From Tabrizicola sp. (lineage in GTDB: Bacteria > Pseudomonadota > Alphaproteobacteria > Rhodobacterales > Rhodobacteraceae): a DNA stretch of 61,661 nt. The translations under genes were made by a program, and so were the position numbers. The stretch lies in the NCBI GenBank assembly GCA_025458105.1, contig JALOTD010000011.1:1-61661 (forward strand). The letters are read 5' to 3'. The notes beneath the pieces are model-generated. The model saw only the letters and a list, made by a program, of their open reading frames with translations. It ran no database searches and had not been told where the DNA came from. Below, piece by piece: positions 46,632 through 54,918 of the stretch (positions are counted from its first letter, which is position 1; each line of letters begins with the position of its first letter).

Positions 46632-47810
46632 ATGCGCGCCGGCCTTGCCGCCCTTGTCTTTGCCTATGTCCTGAGCCAGTTCTACCGGGCGTTCCTGGCT
46701 GTGCTGACGCCGGTGCTGGAAGCAGATCTGGGCGCGACGAAGGCAGATTTGGCAACAGCGTCCGGAGCCTGGTTCCTGGCCTTTGCCTTGATGCAGATCC
46801 CGGTCGGCGAAGGGCTGGACCGGCTGGGCCCCCGGCGTACTGCGGCCGCTGCGCTGGTGGTGGGGGCACTGGGTGCCGGGGTCTTTGCCGCGTCCACTTC
46901 ACCCGGGATGCTGACGCTTGCCATGGTGCTGATCGGGATCGGCTGCTCCCCGGTCCTGATGGCCAGCTACTACATATTCGCCCGTCAGTTTTCACCCGCA
47001 ATCTTCGGCACCCTGGCCGGGGCGACAATCGGGATCGGGTCGCTGGGAAACATTGGCGCGTCGCTTCCGCTGACGGCTGCGGTCGAAGCATTCGGCTGGC
47101 GCAGCACGGTTTGGGCTCTGGCCGGTGTGACAGCATTGACCGGAGTTCTCGTGGCGGCGCTGGTGCGCGATCCGGTCCGCGCCTCGAAGGAGGCGGGCGG
47201 GTCTGTCCTGACGCTGCTGCGGATGCCGGCGCTATGGCCGATCTTTGCCGTGATGATTGTCTGCTATGCCCCTGCGGCCGGATTGCGCGGGTTGTGGCTG
47301 GGCCCCTATTTCGCCGATGTGCATGGCTACACGCAGGCGCAGGTCGGGCAGGCGGGGCTGTGGATGGGGCTGGCGATGGTGGCGGGAAGCTTTGCCTACG
47401 GGCCGCTGGACCGCTTGCTCGGCACGCGAAAGTGGGTGATCTTTGTGGGCAATGCGCTGACGCTGTGCTGTCTGGCGGGGCTATGGCTGATGCCCGAGGC
47501 GGGGCCAGGGCTGGCGCTTGTGCTCTTTGCCGGCATCGGCTTTTTCGGCGCGACCTTTCCCATCGTCATCGGCCATGGCCGCGCCTTCCTGCCGCCCGCG
47601 CTGACCGGGCGCGGCGTTGCGCTGATCAACCTGTGCGGCATCGGCTCTACCGGTATCTTGCAGGTGGTGACGGGGCGTATCCATGCGACCGTGGCGGCGG
47701 GCGGGGTGAAGGATGCGGCCATCCCCTATCTGTCGATCTTCGCCTTCTACGTCCTTTTCATTGCGGCCGGTCTGGTGATCTACCTCTTCGCCCGCGACCG
47801 CACCGACTGA
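46632..47810 (+). CDS. MFS transporter
   Basis: This 392-residue major-facilitator carrier has 12 predicted membrane helices (for example LAALVFAYVLSQFYRAFLAV, FLAFALMQIPVGEGLDRLG, YLSIFAFYVLFIAAGLVIYL). The motif-A-like GEGLDRLGPRR loop lies between helices 2 and 3. The substrate cannot be predicted. A poor ribosome-binding site precedes the ATG. asd follows 80 bp later on the same strand with its own strong ribosome-binding site. Confidence 0.88.
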   Translation: MRAGLAALVFAYVLSQFYRAFLAVLTPVLEADLGATKADLATASGAWFLAFALMQIPVGEGLDRLGPRRTAAAALVVGALGAGVFAASTSPGMLTLAMVLIGIGCSPVLMASYYIFARQFSPAIFGTLAGATIGIGSLGNIGASLPLTAAVEAFGWRSTVWALAGVTALTGVLVAALVRDPVRASKEAGGSVLTLLRMPALWPIFAVMIVCYAPAAGLRGLWLGPYFADVHGYTQAQVGQAGLWMGLAMVAGSFAYGPLDRLLGTRKWVIFVGNALTLCCLAGLWLMPEAGPGLALVLFAGIGFFGATFPIVIGHGRAFLPPALTGRGVALINLCGIGSTGILQVVTGRIHATVAAGGVKDAAIPYLSIFAFYVLFIAAGLVIYLFARDRTD

Positions 47811-47890
47811 CGCCATACCCCTTTCCCCCGGACCGTCCTTGGGATAACAGGCCCCGTCCCCATGCCGGGGGCGTACAAAGGAGAACCCCG

Positions 47891-48913
47891 ATGGGCTATA
47901 AGGTCGTCGTCGCGGGTGCCACGGGCAACGTGGGCCGCGAAATGCTGAACATCCTCGCCGAGCGCGAGTTCCCGGTCGATAAGATCGTCGCGCTGGCGTC
48001 GCGCAAATCTCTGGGCACTGAAGTCAGCTTTGGCGACAAGACTATCAAGACCAAGGACCTGGACACTTTCGACTTCACCGGCTGGGACATCGCGCTCTTC
48101 GCCGTGGGGTCCGAGGCGACGAAGGTCTATGCCCCGAAGGCCGCCGCTGCGGGCTGCGTGGTGATCGACAACTCGTCGCTTTACCGCTACGACCCGGAAA
48201 TCCCGCTGATCGTGCCGGAAGTGAATGCCGAAGCGATCCACATGGTGAAGAACAAGAACATCATCGCGAACCCCAATTGCAGTACCGCGCAGATGGTGGT
48301 GGCGCTGAAGCCCTTGCATGACCGCGCGAAGATCACCCGCGTGGTGGTGTCGACCTACCAGTCCGTCTCGGGCGCCGGGAAGGAAGGGATGGACGAGCTT
48401 TGGAACCAGACAAAGGCCGTCTACAATCCGACCGACGACGTGCCGCCGAAGAAGTTCTCGAAGCAGATCGCCTTCAACGTGATCCCGCATATCGACGTCT
48501 TCCTCGACTCGGGCGAGACCAAGGAAGAATGGAAGATGGTGGCCGAGACGAAGAAGATCCTCGACCCGAAGATCAAGGTCACCGCGACCTGCGTCCGCGT
48601 GCCGGTGTTCGTCGGCCACTCCGAGGCGATCAACATCGAGTTTGAGGAGTTCCTGGACTGGCAGGAGGCGCAGGACATCCTGCGGGAATCGCCCGGCGTC
48701 ATGCTCGTGGATAAGCGCGAACCCGGCGGCTACATCACGCCCATCGAATGCGTGGGCGAGTTCGCGACCTATGTCAGCCGCGTCCGGCAGGACAGCACGG
48801 TGGATAACGGGCTGAACCTGTGGTGCGTGTCCGACAACCTGCGCAAGGGCGCCGCGCTGAACGCCGTGCAGATCGCCGAGCTTTTGGGGTCGAAGGTCCT
48901 GAAGAAGGGCTAA
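47891..48913 (+). CDS. asd: Aspartate-semialdehyde dehydrogenase
   Basis: This 340-residue NADPH enzyme makes aspartate semialdehyde for lysine/diaminopimelate, threonine and methionine synthesis. The Rossmann motif is VVVAGATGNVGREML. The catalytic Cys is in IIANPNCSTAQMVVAL, and the Gln and His are in the STYQSVSGAG and VFVGHSEA regions. AAAGGAG precedes the ATG at 47891. A terminator-like hairpin lies 23 bp after the stop. Confidence 0.97.
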   Translation: MGYKVVVAGATGNVGREMLNILAEREFPVDKIVALASRKSLGTEVSFGDKTIKTKDLDTFDFTGWDIALFAVGSEATKVYAPKAAAAGCVVIDNSSLYRYDPEIPLIVPEVNAEAIHMVKNKNIIANPNCSTAQMVVALKPLHDRAKITRVVVSTYQSVSGAGKEGMDELWNQTKAVYNPTDDVPPKKFSKQIAFNVIPHIDVFLDSGETKEEWKMVAETKKILDPKIKVTATCVRVPVFVGHSEAINIEFEEFLDWQEAQDILRESPGVMLVDKREPGGYITPIECVGEFATYVSRVRQDSTVDNGLNLWCVSDNLRKGAALNAVQIAELLGSKVLKKG

Positions 48914-48936
48914 GGGTTTCTTAACCATCGCTTGAG

Positions 48937-48971
48937 AGGGTCTTGGTCCATGGCCGAGACCCTTTTCATTT
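48937..48971 (+). terminator. Terminator-like hairpin enclosing the start codon of the next gene
   Basis: AGGGTCTTGG (48937-48946) pairs with CCGAGACCCT (48954-48963), nine Watson-Crick pairs and one G-T pair, and TTTCATTT follows (48964-48971). The 7-base loop TCCATGG contains the ATG (48950-48952) of the downstream gene, and the left arm overlaps its purine-rich ribosome-binding site. It would end asd transcription or hide the downstream start. Confidence 0.65.
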
Positions 48972-49429
48972 GTGAGGATGTCCTGTGGCGACGCTTCACT
49001 GCGTTGTGCCGCGAGAGGGACGAGACTCCTGGTGCGGTGTTGCGCAACCTTGTGCGGCTGGAGGTGAAGCGCGCCGAAAGCCGCAAAGCGAGGAGTGCCG
49101 AAGGCATCGACGAGCGGCTCCTCGTTCGCCTTCGGCTCCTCGTCGCTGAAGCGCTGTCTGAGGCTGAAAGCTGGGGGCAGCTTCAGACGGCCCTGGGCCA
49201 GCGCGGCTTGCGCTATGTACCGGCAGGCGGTGGGCTGAACCTGGTCGAGGCCGCATCCGGCAGGACCCTTGCGAAGGCGAGCGATGTCGGCCCGGCCTAC
49301 CTTGCGCTTGCCCGGCGGTTCGGGGCGGGCTTCCCCGGTCATCCGAATACGGCTCTCGCCGCACAGGCGCTCAGGCCGCTTGCGCCACCATCGGGCGTTC
49401 CCGGATCGGCAGGTGAACAAGGGCACTGA
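48950..49429 (+). CDS. Hypothetical protein with ribbon-helix-helix-like N-terminus
   Basis: This 159-residue basic protein starts with a strand-helix-helix pattern (TLFICEDVLWRRFTALCRER, then GAVLRNLVRLEVKRAESRKA) resembling a ribbon-helix-helix DNA-binding domain. The C-terminal half (GLNLVEAASGRTLAKASDVG, YLALARRFGAGFPGH) is seen, from memory, in Rhodobacterales proteins of unknown role. The last 59 bp overlap the convergent MFS gene. Its start codon is in the loop of a hairpin, so expression may be low or controlled. DNA-binding is an inference. Confidence 0.6.
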   Translation: MAETLFICEDVLWRRFTALCRERDETPGAVLRNLVRLEVKRAESRKARSAEGIDERLLVRLRLLVAEALSEAESWGQLQTALGQRGLRYVPAGGGLNLVEAASGRTLAKASDVGPAYLALARRFGAGFPGHPNTALAAQALRPLAPPSGVPGSAGEQGH

Positions 49430-50606
49430 ACGCGCCCACCCCGACCCCGATCCACCAGACCAGCGTGTAGTCGCCGCTGATGTCATACATCTTGCCGCCC
49501 AGCCAGACGCCCAGGAACCCGCCGATCTGGTGCGACAGGAACACCACGCCGTACAGCGTGCCCATGTAGCGGATGCCGTAGATATGCGCGACCAGGCCGC
49601 TGGTCAGCGGCACGGTCGCGAGCCAGAGCGAGCCCATCACGGCCGAGAAGATCAGGACACTCGCCGGTGTAATCGGCAGCAGGATGAACACCGCCGCGGC
49701 GACCGTCCGCCCGACATAGATCCAGAACAGAAGGTACTTCTTCGTGTGCCGCTTGCCCAGATAGCCCGCCGTCAGCGTGCCCGCGATGTTGAAGAGGCCG
49801 ATCACCGCGATGGCCACCGCGCCCAGGGCCGAAGTCGTGGTGATCCCGATCCCGGCCAGCACCCCGCCCGCGTCGATGGGCGAGCAGAGCTCGGTCACGA
49901 AGGCAGGGAAATGCGCGGTGATGAAGGCAAGCTGATAGCCGCAGGAAAAGAAGCCCAGGAAGATCAGCGTATAGGACGGGTCCTTGAAGGCGCGGATCAG
50001 GACTGTGCCCATGCTTTCCTCCAGCTCGGCCCGGGTGGCAAGCTTCGGGCTGCGCAGGAAGGGGAGCGCAAGGAGCGTGGTCAGGATGATGGCGGCGAAG
50101 ATCATGAAGACGATCTGCCAGCTGTAAGATTGCAACAGGAACTCTGCCGTGGGCGCCCCGATGACCTGCCCGGCCGACCCCGCCGCAGTGGCGATGCCCA
50201 GGGCCATCGACCGGTTCTCGGGGCTGGCCGCGCGGCCGACGATGGCCAGGATCACGCCGAACCCCGTCCCTGCAATGCCGAAGCCCACCAGGATCGCGAG
50301 CAGCTGGTGCTGTCCGGGGGTCACGGCATAGGCGCTGATGACCAGCCCGGCCGAGTAAAGGATCGCGCCCCAGATGATCGCCTTGCGGTCGCCGAACCGT
50401 TCGGCCAACGCGCCGAACAGGGGCTGACCGATCCCCCAGGCCAGGTTCTGGATCGCGATGGCCAGGGAGAAATCGGCGCGCATCCAGCCGAATTCGGTCG
50501 CGATGGGGATCTGGAAGACACCAAAGCTTGCGCGGATCGCGAAGGAGATCATCAAGATCACGCAGCCTGCGATCAGGACGGGGGTGATGAGCGGGGCTTT
50601 GGTCAT
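49371..50606 (-). CDS. MFS transporter (oxalate/monocarboxylate-like)
   Basis: This 411-residue carrier has 12 hydrophobic segments, starting LITPVLIAGCVILMISFAIR. It carries FGVFQIPIATEFGWMRADFS, a signature of the OFA/monocarboxylate branch of the superfamily, and GQPLFGALAERFGDRKAI (motif A). Substrates in that branch include oxalate, formate and small carboxylates; which applies here is unknown. The 3' end overlaps the convergent 48950-49429 gene by 59 bp. It is divergent from aglA across 207 bp. Confidence 0.87.
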   Translation of the reverse strand: MTKAPLITPVLIAGCVILMISFAIRASFGVFQIPIATEFGWMRADFSLAIAIQNLAWGIGQPLFGALAERFGDRKAIIWGAILYSAGLVISAYAVTPGQHQLLAILVGFGIAGTGFGVILAIVGRAASPENRSMALGIATAAGSAGQVIGAPTAEFLLQSYSWQIVFMIFAAIILTTLLALPFLRSPKLATRAELEESMGTVLIRAFKDPSYTLIFLGFFSCGYQLAFITAHFPAFVTELCSPIDAGGVLAGIGITTTSALGAVAIAVIGLFNIAGTLTAGYLGKRHTKKYLLFWIYVGRTVAAAVFILLPITPASVLIFSAVMGSLWLATVPLTSGLVAHIYGIRYMGTLYGVVFLSHQIGGFLGVWLGGKMYDISGDYTLVWWIGVGVGAFSALVHLPIRERPMVAQAA

Positions 50607-50813
50607 CGGCGGGGCTCCGGGTTGGAGCGCGAACCTGCGCCCGGCACATGGAAGGGTCAACTGCGAACTTGTGACCGATACAGCCTGATTTCCGGGCAGG
50701 TGGTGGCTGATCTGTCGCAGGTGGGCCGGATTTGAGGCTTGGCTCTTTTTCCATACCCCGTGTGGCGCTATGGGCTGGCAGGGCAAAGACGGCCCGGGCC
50801 GGTGGAGGACAGG

Positions 50814-52424
50814 ATGCAGGACTGGTGGCGAGGTGCGGTGACCTATCAGGTCTATCCCCGGTCCTTTCAGGATTCAAACGGCGACGGCGTGGGCGACCTG
50901 CCGGGCATCACCCGCAGGCTGGACCATCTGGCGGCGCTTGGGGTGGATGCGGTCTGGCTGTCGCCCTTCTTCAAGAGCCCGATGAAGGACATGGGCTATG
51001 ACGTCAGCGATTACTGCGACGTCGACCCAGTCTTCGGCACCTTGGCCGATTTCGACGCGCTGGTGGCGCGGGCACATGCGCTGGGACTGAAGGTCATCAT
51101 CGACCAGGTGCTGAGCCATACGTCAGACCAGCACCCGGCCTTTGCCGAAAGCCGGTCCAGCCGCACGAACCCGAAGGCCGACTGGTATGTCTGGGCCGAC
51201 CCGCGCCATGACGGCACGCCGCCCTGCAACTGGCTGTCGGTGTTCGGTGGGTCAGCCTGGGCCTGGGATGCGCGGCGCAAGCAGTATTACCTGCACAACT
51301 TCCTGACCTCGCAGCCCGACCTGAACTATCACAACCCCGAGGTTCAGGATTGGGCGCTGGACAACATGCGCTTCTGGCTGGAACGCGGCGTGGACGGGTT
51401 CCGCTTCGACACGGTCAACTACTTCTTCCACGACCCCCTGTTCCGCGACAACCCGGCCGACTACCGCGCGAAGACCGAGGCCGAGGGCAACCCATATGGC
51501 ATGCAGTATCACCTGTTCGACAAGAACCAGCCCGAGAACCTGGCCTGGATGGAGCGGATCCGGGTGCTTCTGGACGAGTACGGCGCGGCATCCGTGGGCG
51601 AGATGGGCGAGGCCCACCATGCGATCCGGATGATGGGGGAATACACCGCGCCGGGGCGGCTGCATCAGTGCTATTCCTTCGAACTGATGGGCTACGACTA
51701 TTCGCCCCGCTTCTTCCGCGACCGGGTCGAGGGCTTCTTCCAGGGCGCCCCCGATGGCTGGCCGATGTGGGCCTTTTCCAACCATGACGTGGTGCGCCAT
51801 GTGACCCGCTGGGCCAAGCATGGCGAAAGCCTGGAGGCGGTGGCCAAGCAGGCGGCCGCGCTTCTTCTGTCGTTCGAAGGGTCGATCTGCCTGTGGCAGG
51901 GCGAGGAGCTGGGCCAGACCGACACGCCGCTGGAGTTCGAGGAGCTGACCGATCCGCAAGGCATCGCCTTCTGGCCCGAGCCCGTGGGCCGCGACAACAC
52001 GCGGACGCCGATGGTCTGGGATGCCTCGGCCCATGCGGGCTTTTCGACAGTGAAGCCCTGGTTGCCGGTCAAGCCCGAACAGGCGGCGCGGCATGTGGCG
52101 GGGCAGATGGGCGCGCAAGGCTCGGTGCTGGAGCAGTACCGGGGGATGCTGGCCTTCCGGAAGGGGTCAGTGGCGCTGCGGGCGGGACGGACGCGGTTCC
52201 TGGATCTGGAGGAAACGGTTCTTGGGTTTGTCCGGGGCGAGGGCGAGGGCGCGCTTTTGTGCCTGTTCAACCTGTCGCCCGTGGCGAGGATGGTAACGGT
52301 CACCGGAGCAGGCGCGCCGGTCGGCCCGTCGCTGCACGCGCATCTGGACGGGGACCGGCTGACCCTTGGCCCGAACGCCGCCGCCTTCCTGCCGGTCACC
52401 GGCAGTCTGGCGGTCAGCGACTAG
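50814..52424 (+). CDS. aglA: GH13 alpha-glucosidase
   Basis: This 536-residue alpha-amylase-family enzyme hydrolyses alpha-glucosidic bonds in small sugars. The catalytic nucleophile is Asp199 in DGFRFDTVNYF, the acid/base is Glu263 in SVGEMGEAHH, and the third Asp is in FSNHDVVRHVTR. ALGVDAVWLSPFFKSPMKDM is the first conserved region. There is no signal peptide, so it acts inside the cell. GGAGG precedes the ATG at 50814. In many Rhodobacterales aglA lies in an ABC operon (aglEFGAK); here it stands alone, convergent with cydB by a 4-bp overlap. Confidence 0.93.
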   Translation: MQDWWRGAVTYQVYPRSFQDSNGDGVGDLPGITRRLDHLAALGVDAVWLSPFFKSPMKDMGYDVSDYCDVDPVFGTLADFDALVARAHALGLKVIIDQVLSHTSDQHPAFAESRSSRTNPKADWYVWADPRHDGTPPCNWLSVFGGSAWAWDARRKQYYLHNFLTSQPDLNYHNPEVQDWALDNMRFWLERGVDGFRFDTVNYFFHDPLFRDNPADYRAKTEAEGNPYGMQYHLFDKNQPENLAWMERIRVLLDEYGAASVGEMGEAHHAIRMMGEYTAPGRLHQCYSFELMGYDYSPRFFRDRVEGFFQGAPDGWPMWAFSNHDVVRHVTRWAKHGESLEAVAKQAAALLLSFEGSICLWQGEELGQTDTPLEFEELTDPQGIAFWPEPVGRDNTRTPMVWDASAHAGFSTVKPWLPVKPEQAARHVAGQMGAQGSVLEQYRGMLAFRKGSVALRAGRTRFLDLEETVLGFVRGEGEGALLCLFNLSPVARMVTVTGAGAPVGPSLHAHLDGDRLTLGPNAAAFLPVTGSLAVSD

Positions 52425-53419
52425 TCGTAGCTTAGCTTCGTGGCCTTGCCGCGGAAGATCCAGTAGCTCAGCACAGAATAGGCGATGATCGTGGGCAGAA
52501 CGATCATCGTGCCCACCAGGATGATCGACAGGGCTTCGGGCGCACTGGCGGCCTCGTAGATCGTCAACGCCTCGGGCACGATGAAGGGATAGAAGCTGTA
52601 GGCCATCCCCGCGAACCCAAGGGCGAAGAGGGCAATCGTGGCGACGAAGGGCACCCAGGCATAGCTGTCAGCGTCCATCGGCAGACGGCGCAGCTTCCAG
52701 AAGATCGCGCCGATCAGCAGAGCCGACATCACGGGCAGCGGCGACAGGTACAGCATCTGCGGCAGTCCGAACCACTTGTCGAAGATGCGCTCGGACACGA
52801 AAGGGGTGAACAGCGAGACAAGCCCCATGCCGGCGATGACGCCCCAGATCCCCTCACGCGACCACTTCACCGCCTTTTTCTGAAGATCGCCGTCGGTCTT
52901 CCAGATCAGCCAGGTCGCCCCGATGAAGCTGTAGGCAACGGTCAGGAACACCGCCGTCAGCAGGGCAAAGCCAACATGCCACCAGGTGTAGGACAGGCCC
53001 ATGATGTAAAGACCCAGCATGAAGCCCTGCGAGAGGCCCGCCATGAGCGACCCCCCGCAAAAGGCGATATCCCAGGCGCGCTTGTGCTTTGGCGGGGCCT
53101 TGGCGCGGAATTCGAAGGCGACGCCGCGCAGGATCAGGCCGACCAGCATGACCGCCACCGGCAGGTAAAGCTGGGTCAGGATCGCCCCATGCGCGATGGG
53201 GAACGCCACCAGCAGAATCCCGATGGCAAGCACAAGCCAGGTTTCATTGGCGTCCCAGAACGGCCCGATCGACGCGACCATCGTGTCACGCTCGGCTTCC
53301 GAGGCGAAGGGGAACAGGATCCCGACGCCAAGATCAAAGCCGTCCAGCACGACATAGATCAGGATCGACAGGCCCAAGAGAGCCGCGAAGATGAAGGGAA
53401 GGTCGAGGTCAGCCATCAT
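52421..53419 (-). CDS. cydB: Cytochrome bd-type ubiquinol oxidase subunit II
   Basis: This 332-residue membrane subunit has about eight helices and the diagnostic start FIFAALLGLSILIYVVLDGFDLGVGILFPF region. Further conserved parts are FWDANETWLVLAIGILLVAF and LRGVAFEFR. With subunit I it forms a quinol oxidase that reduces oxygen without pumping protons. It begins 4 bp after the cydA stop. No cydX-like small gene is seen between or after the two. Confidence 0.94.
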   Translation of the reverse strand: MMADLDLPFIFAALLGLSILIYVVLDGFDLGVGILFPFASEAERDTMVASIGPFWDANETWLVLAIGILLVAFPIAHGAILTQLYLPVAVMLVGLILRGVAFEFRAKAPPKHKRAWDIAFCGGSLMAGLSQGFMLGLYIMGLSYTWWHVGFALLTAVFLTVAYSFIGATWLIWKTDGDLQKKAVKWSREGIWGVIAGMGLVSLFTPFVSERIFDKWFGLPQMLYLSPLPVMSALLIGAIFWKLRRLPMDADSYAWVPFVATIALFALGFAGMAYSFYPFIVPEALTIYEAASAPEALSIILVGTMIVLPTIIAYSVLSYWIFRGKATKLSYD

Positions 53420-53423
53420 CGCA

Positions 53424-54803
53424 TCACTCCGCCGGCACGGCCATGGCCTGGGCCCCGATGGTCCGTTCGTCGCGCGGCAAGGGTTCGCCCTTGGCAGCCT
53501 TGCGCGCCATGTAGGTGATCACGCCGATATAGGCGACCATCAGGATCGCGTAGATCGCCAGGTAGACGATCAGCGTCGACAGCACCATCGGCGCAGGCAC
53601 ATCGGCCACGGCCGCCTCGGTCGTCAGCACCCCGTTCACCAGCCAAGGCTGGCGGCCGATCTCGGTCGTGTACCAGCCGGCCAGCGTGGCCACCCAGCCC
53701 GCGAAGGACATGCCGGACAATCCCCAAAGGTAGGGGCGCGGCAGGTTGTCGGCCCCCCGGCGCCACAGAAGGAACGCCCCGGCCCAGCTGGCCAGAAGCA
53801 TCAGCATCCCGACCCCCACCATGATCCGGAAGGACCAGAAGACCGGCGCCACGGGCGGGTGCGTCACGGTGCCGTCGGCGGCGACGAAATCGTTCAGCCC
53901 CGGCACCACGCCCGCGGGGTCGTGCTTCAGGATGATCGAGGCCAGCGAGGGGATGCCGATCTCGAAATGGTTCGTCCGCGCCTCTTCGTCCGGCAAGGCG
54001 AAAAGAAGGAGGGGCACGTTCCCCTGCGTCTCCCAGTTGCCCTCCATCGCGGCGACCTTCTGGGGCTGGTGTTCCAGCGTGTTCAGGCCATGCATGTCGC
54101 CCGCGAGGATCTGCAGCGGGATCAAGAGCGCCCCCAGGATGATGCCGAAGCGCAGGCCCGTGGCCGCATCGCCCCCACGGTCGCCCCGCAGAAGCCGATA
54201 GGCCGAGATCCCCGCGATCAGGAAGGCCACGGTCAGCCCGCTGGCCAGAAGCATATGCGCCAGCCGGTAGGGCATCGAGGGGTTGAAGATGATCGCCCAC
54301 CAGTCGGTGGCATAGATCACGCCATCGCGCAGTTCGTGGCCTGCAGGCGTGTGCATCCAGCTGTTCAGGACCAGGATCCAGAAGGCGCTCATCGTCGTGC
54401 CGAAGGCCACCAGGAACGTGGCCAGCGTGTGCAGCCACCCCGGCACCCGGCTGGCGCCGAACAGCATGATGCCCAGGAACACCGCCTCCAGGAAGAAGGC
54501 CGTCAGCACCTCATAGGCCAGAAGCGGCCCGGCCACGTTGCCCACCGTTTCCATGAAGCCCGGCCAGTTGGTGCCGAACTGGAAGGACATGGTGATGCCC
54601 GACACGACCCCCAGCGCGAAGGACAGGGCGAAGACTTTCACCCAGAACATGTACAGGTCCATCCAGCGCTTCTCACGGGTGCGGCTGAACTTCACCTTGA
54701 AGAACAGAAGCACCCATCCCAGCGCGATGGTGATCGTCGGGAACAGGATGTGGAACGAGATGTTCGCGGCAAACTGGATGCGCGACAGAAGGAGGGTATC
54801 CAT
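53424..54803 (-). CDS. cydA: Cytochrome bd-type ubiquinol oxidase subunit I (cyanide-insensitive, short-Q-loop form)
   Basis: This 459-residue heme-bearing subunit opens with LLLSRIQFAANISFHILFPT, where the His is a heme ligand. Helical parts include SFQFGTNWPGFMETVGNVAG and NSWMHTPAGHEL. GWYTTEIGRQPW is the conserved quinol-site motif. The protein is about 60 residues shorter than E. coli CydA because the Q-loop is short, as in the CioA/QxtA group. Those enzymes are typically cyanide-tolerant and may contain heme b in place of d. A 115-bp gap separates it from the beta-galactosidase gene upstream. Confidence 0.93.
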   Translation of the reverse strand: MDTLLLSRIQFAANISFHILFPTITIALGWVLLFFKVKFSRTREKRWMDLYMFWVKVFALSFALGVVSGITMSFQFGTNWPGFMETVGNVAGPLLAYEVLTAFFLEAVFLGIMLFGASRVPGWLHTLATFLVAFGTTMSAFWILVLNSWMHTPAGHELRDGVIYATDWWAIIFNPSMPYRLAHMLLASGLTVAFLIAGISAYRLLRGDRGGDAATGLRFGIILGALLIPLQILAGDMHGLNTLEHQPQKVAAMEGNWETQGNVPLLLFALPDEEARTNHFEIGIPSLASIILKHDPAGVVPGLNDFVAADGTVTHPPVAPVFWSFRIMVGVGMLMLLASWAGAFLLWRRGADNLPRPYLWGLSGMSFAGWVATLAGWYTTEIGRQPWLVNGVLTTEAAVADVPAPMVLSTLIVYLAIYAILMVAYIGVITYMARKAAKGEPLPRDERTIGAQAMAVPAE

Positions 54804-54918
54804 GGCAGGCCTTTCCTAGTCTGGCGGAACATAGGCTGACCTGGGCCATTTGCGAGGGGGCTGCGACCGGCTGCCCTATGCGACCGCCTGTCTCAGCCCC
54901 GGGGGCATGGCACCAGCC

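Noticed and set aside
53391..54839. Long open plus-strand frame opposite cydA
   Set aside because: His/Arg/Gln-rich shadow of the strongly conserved oxidase subunit.
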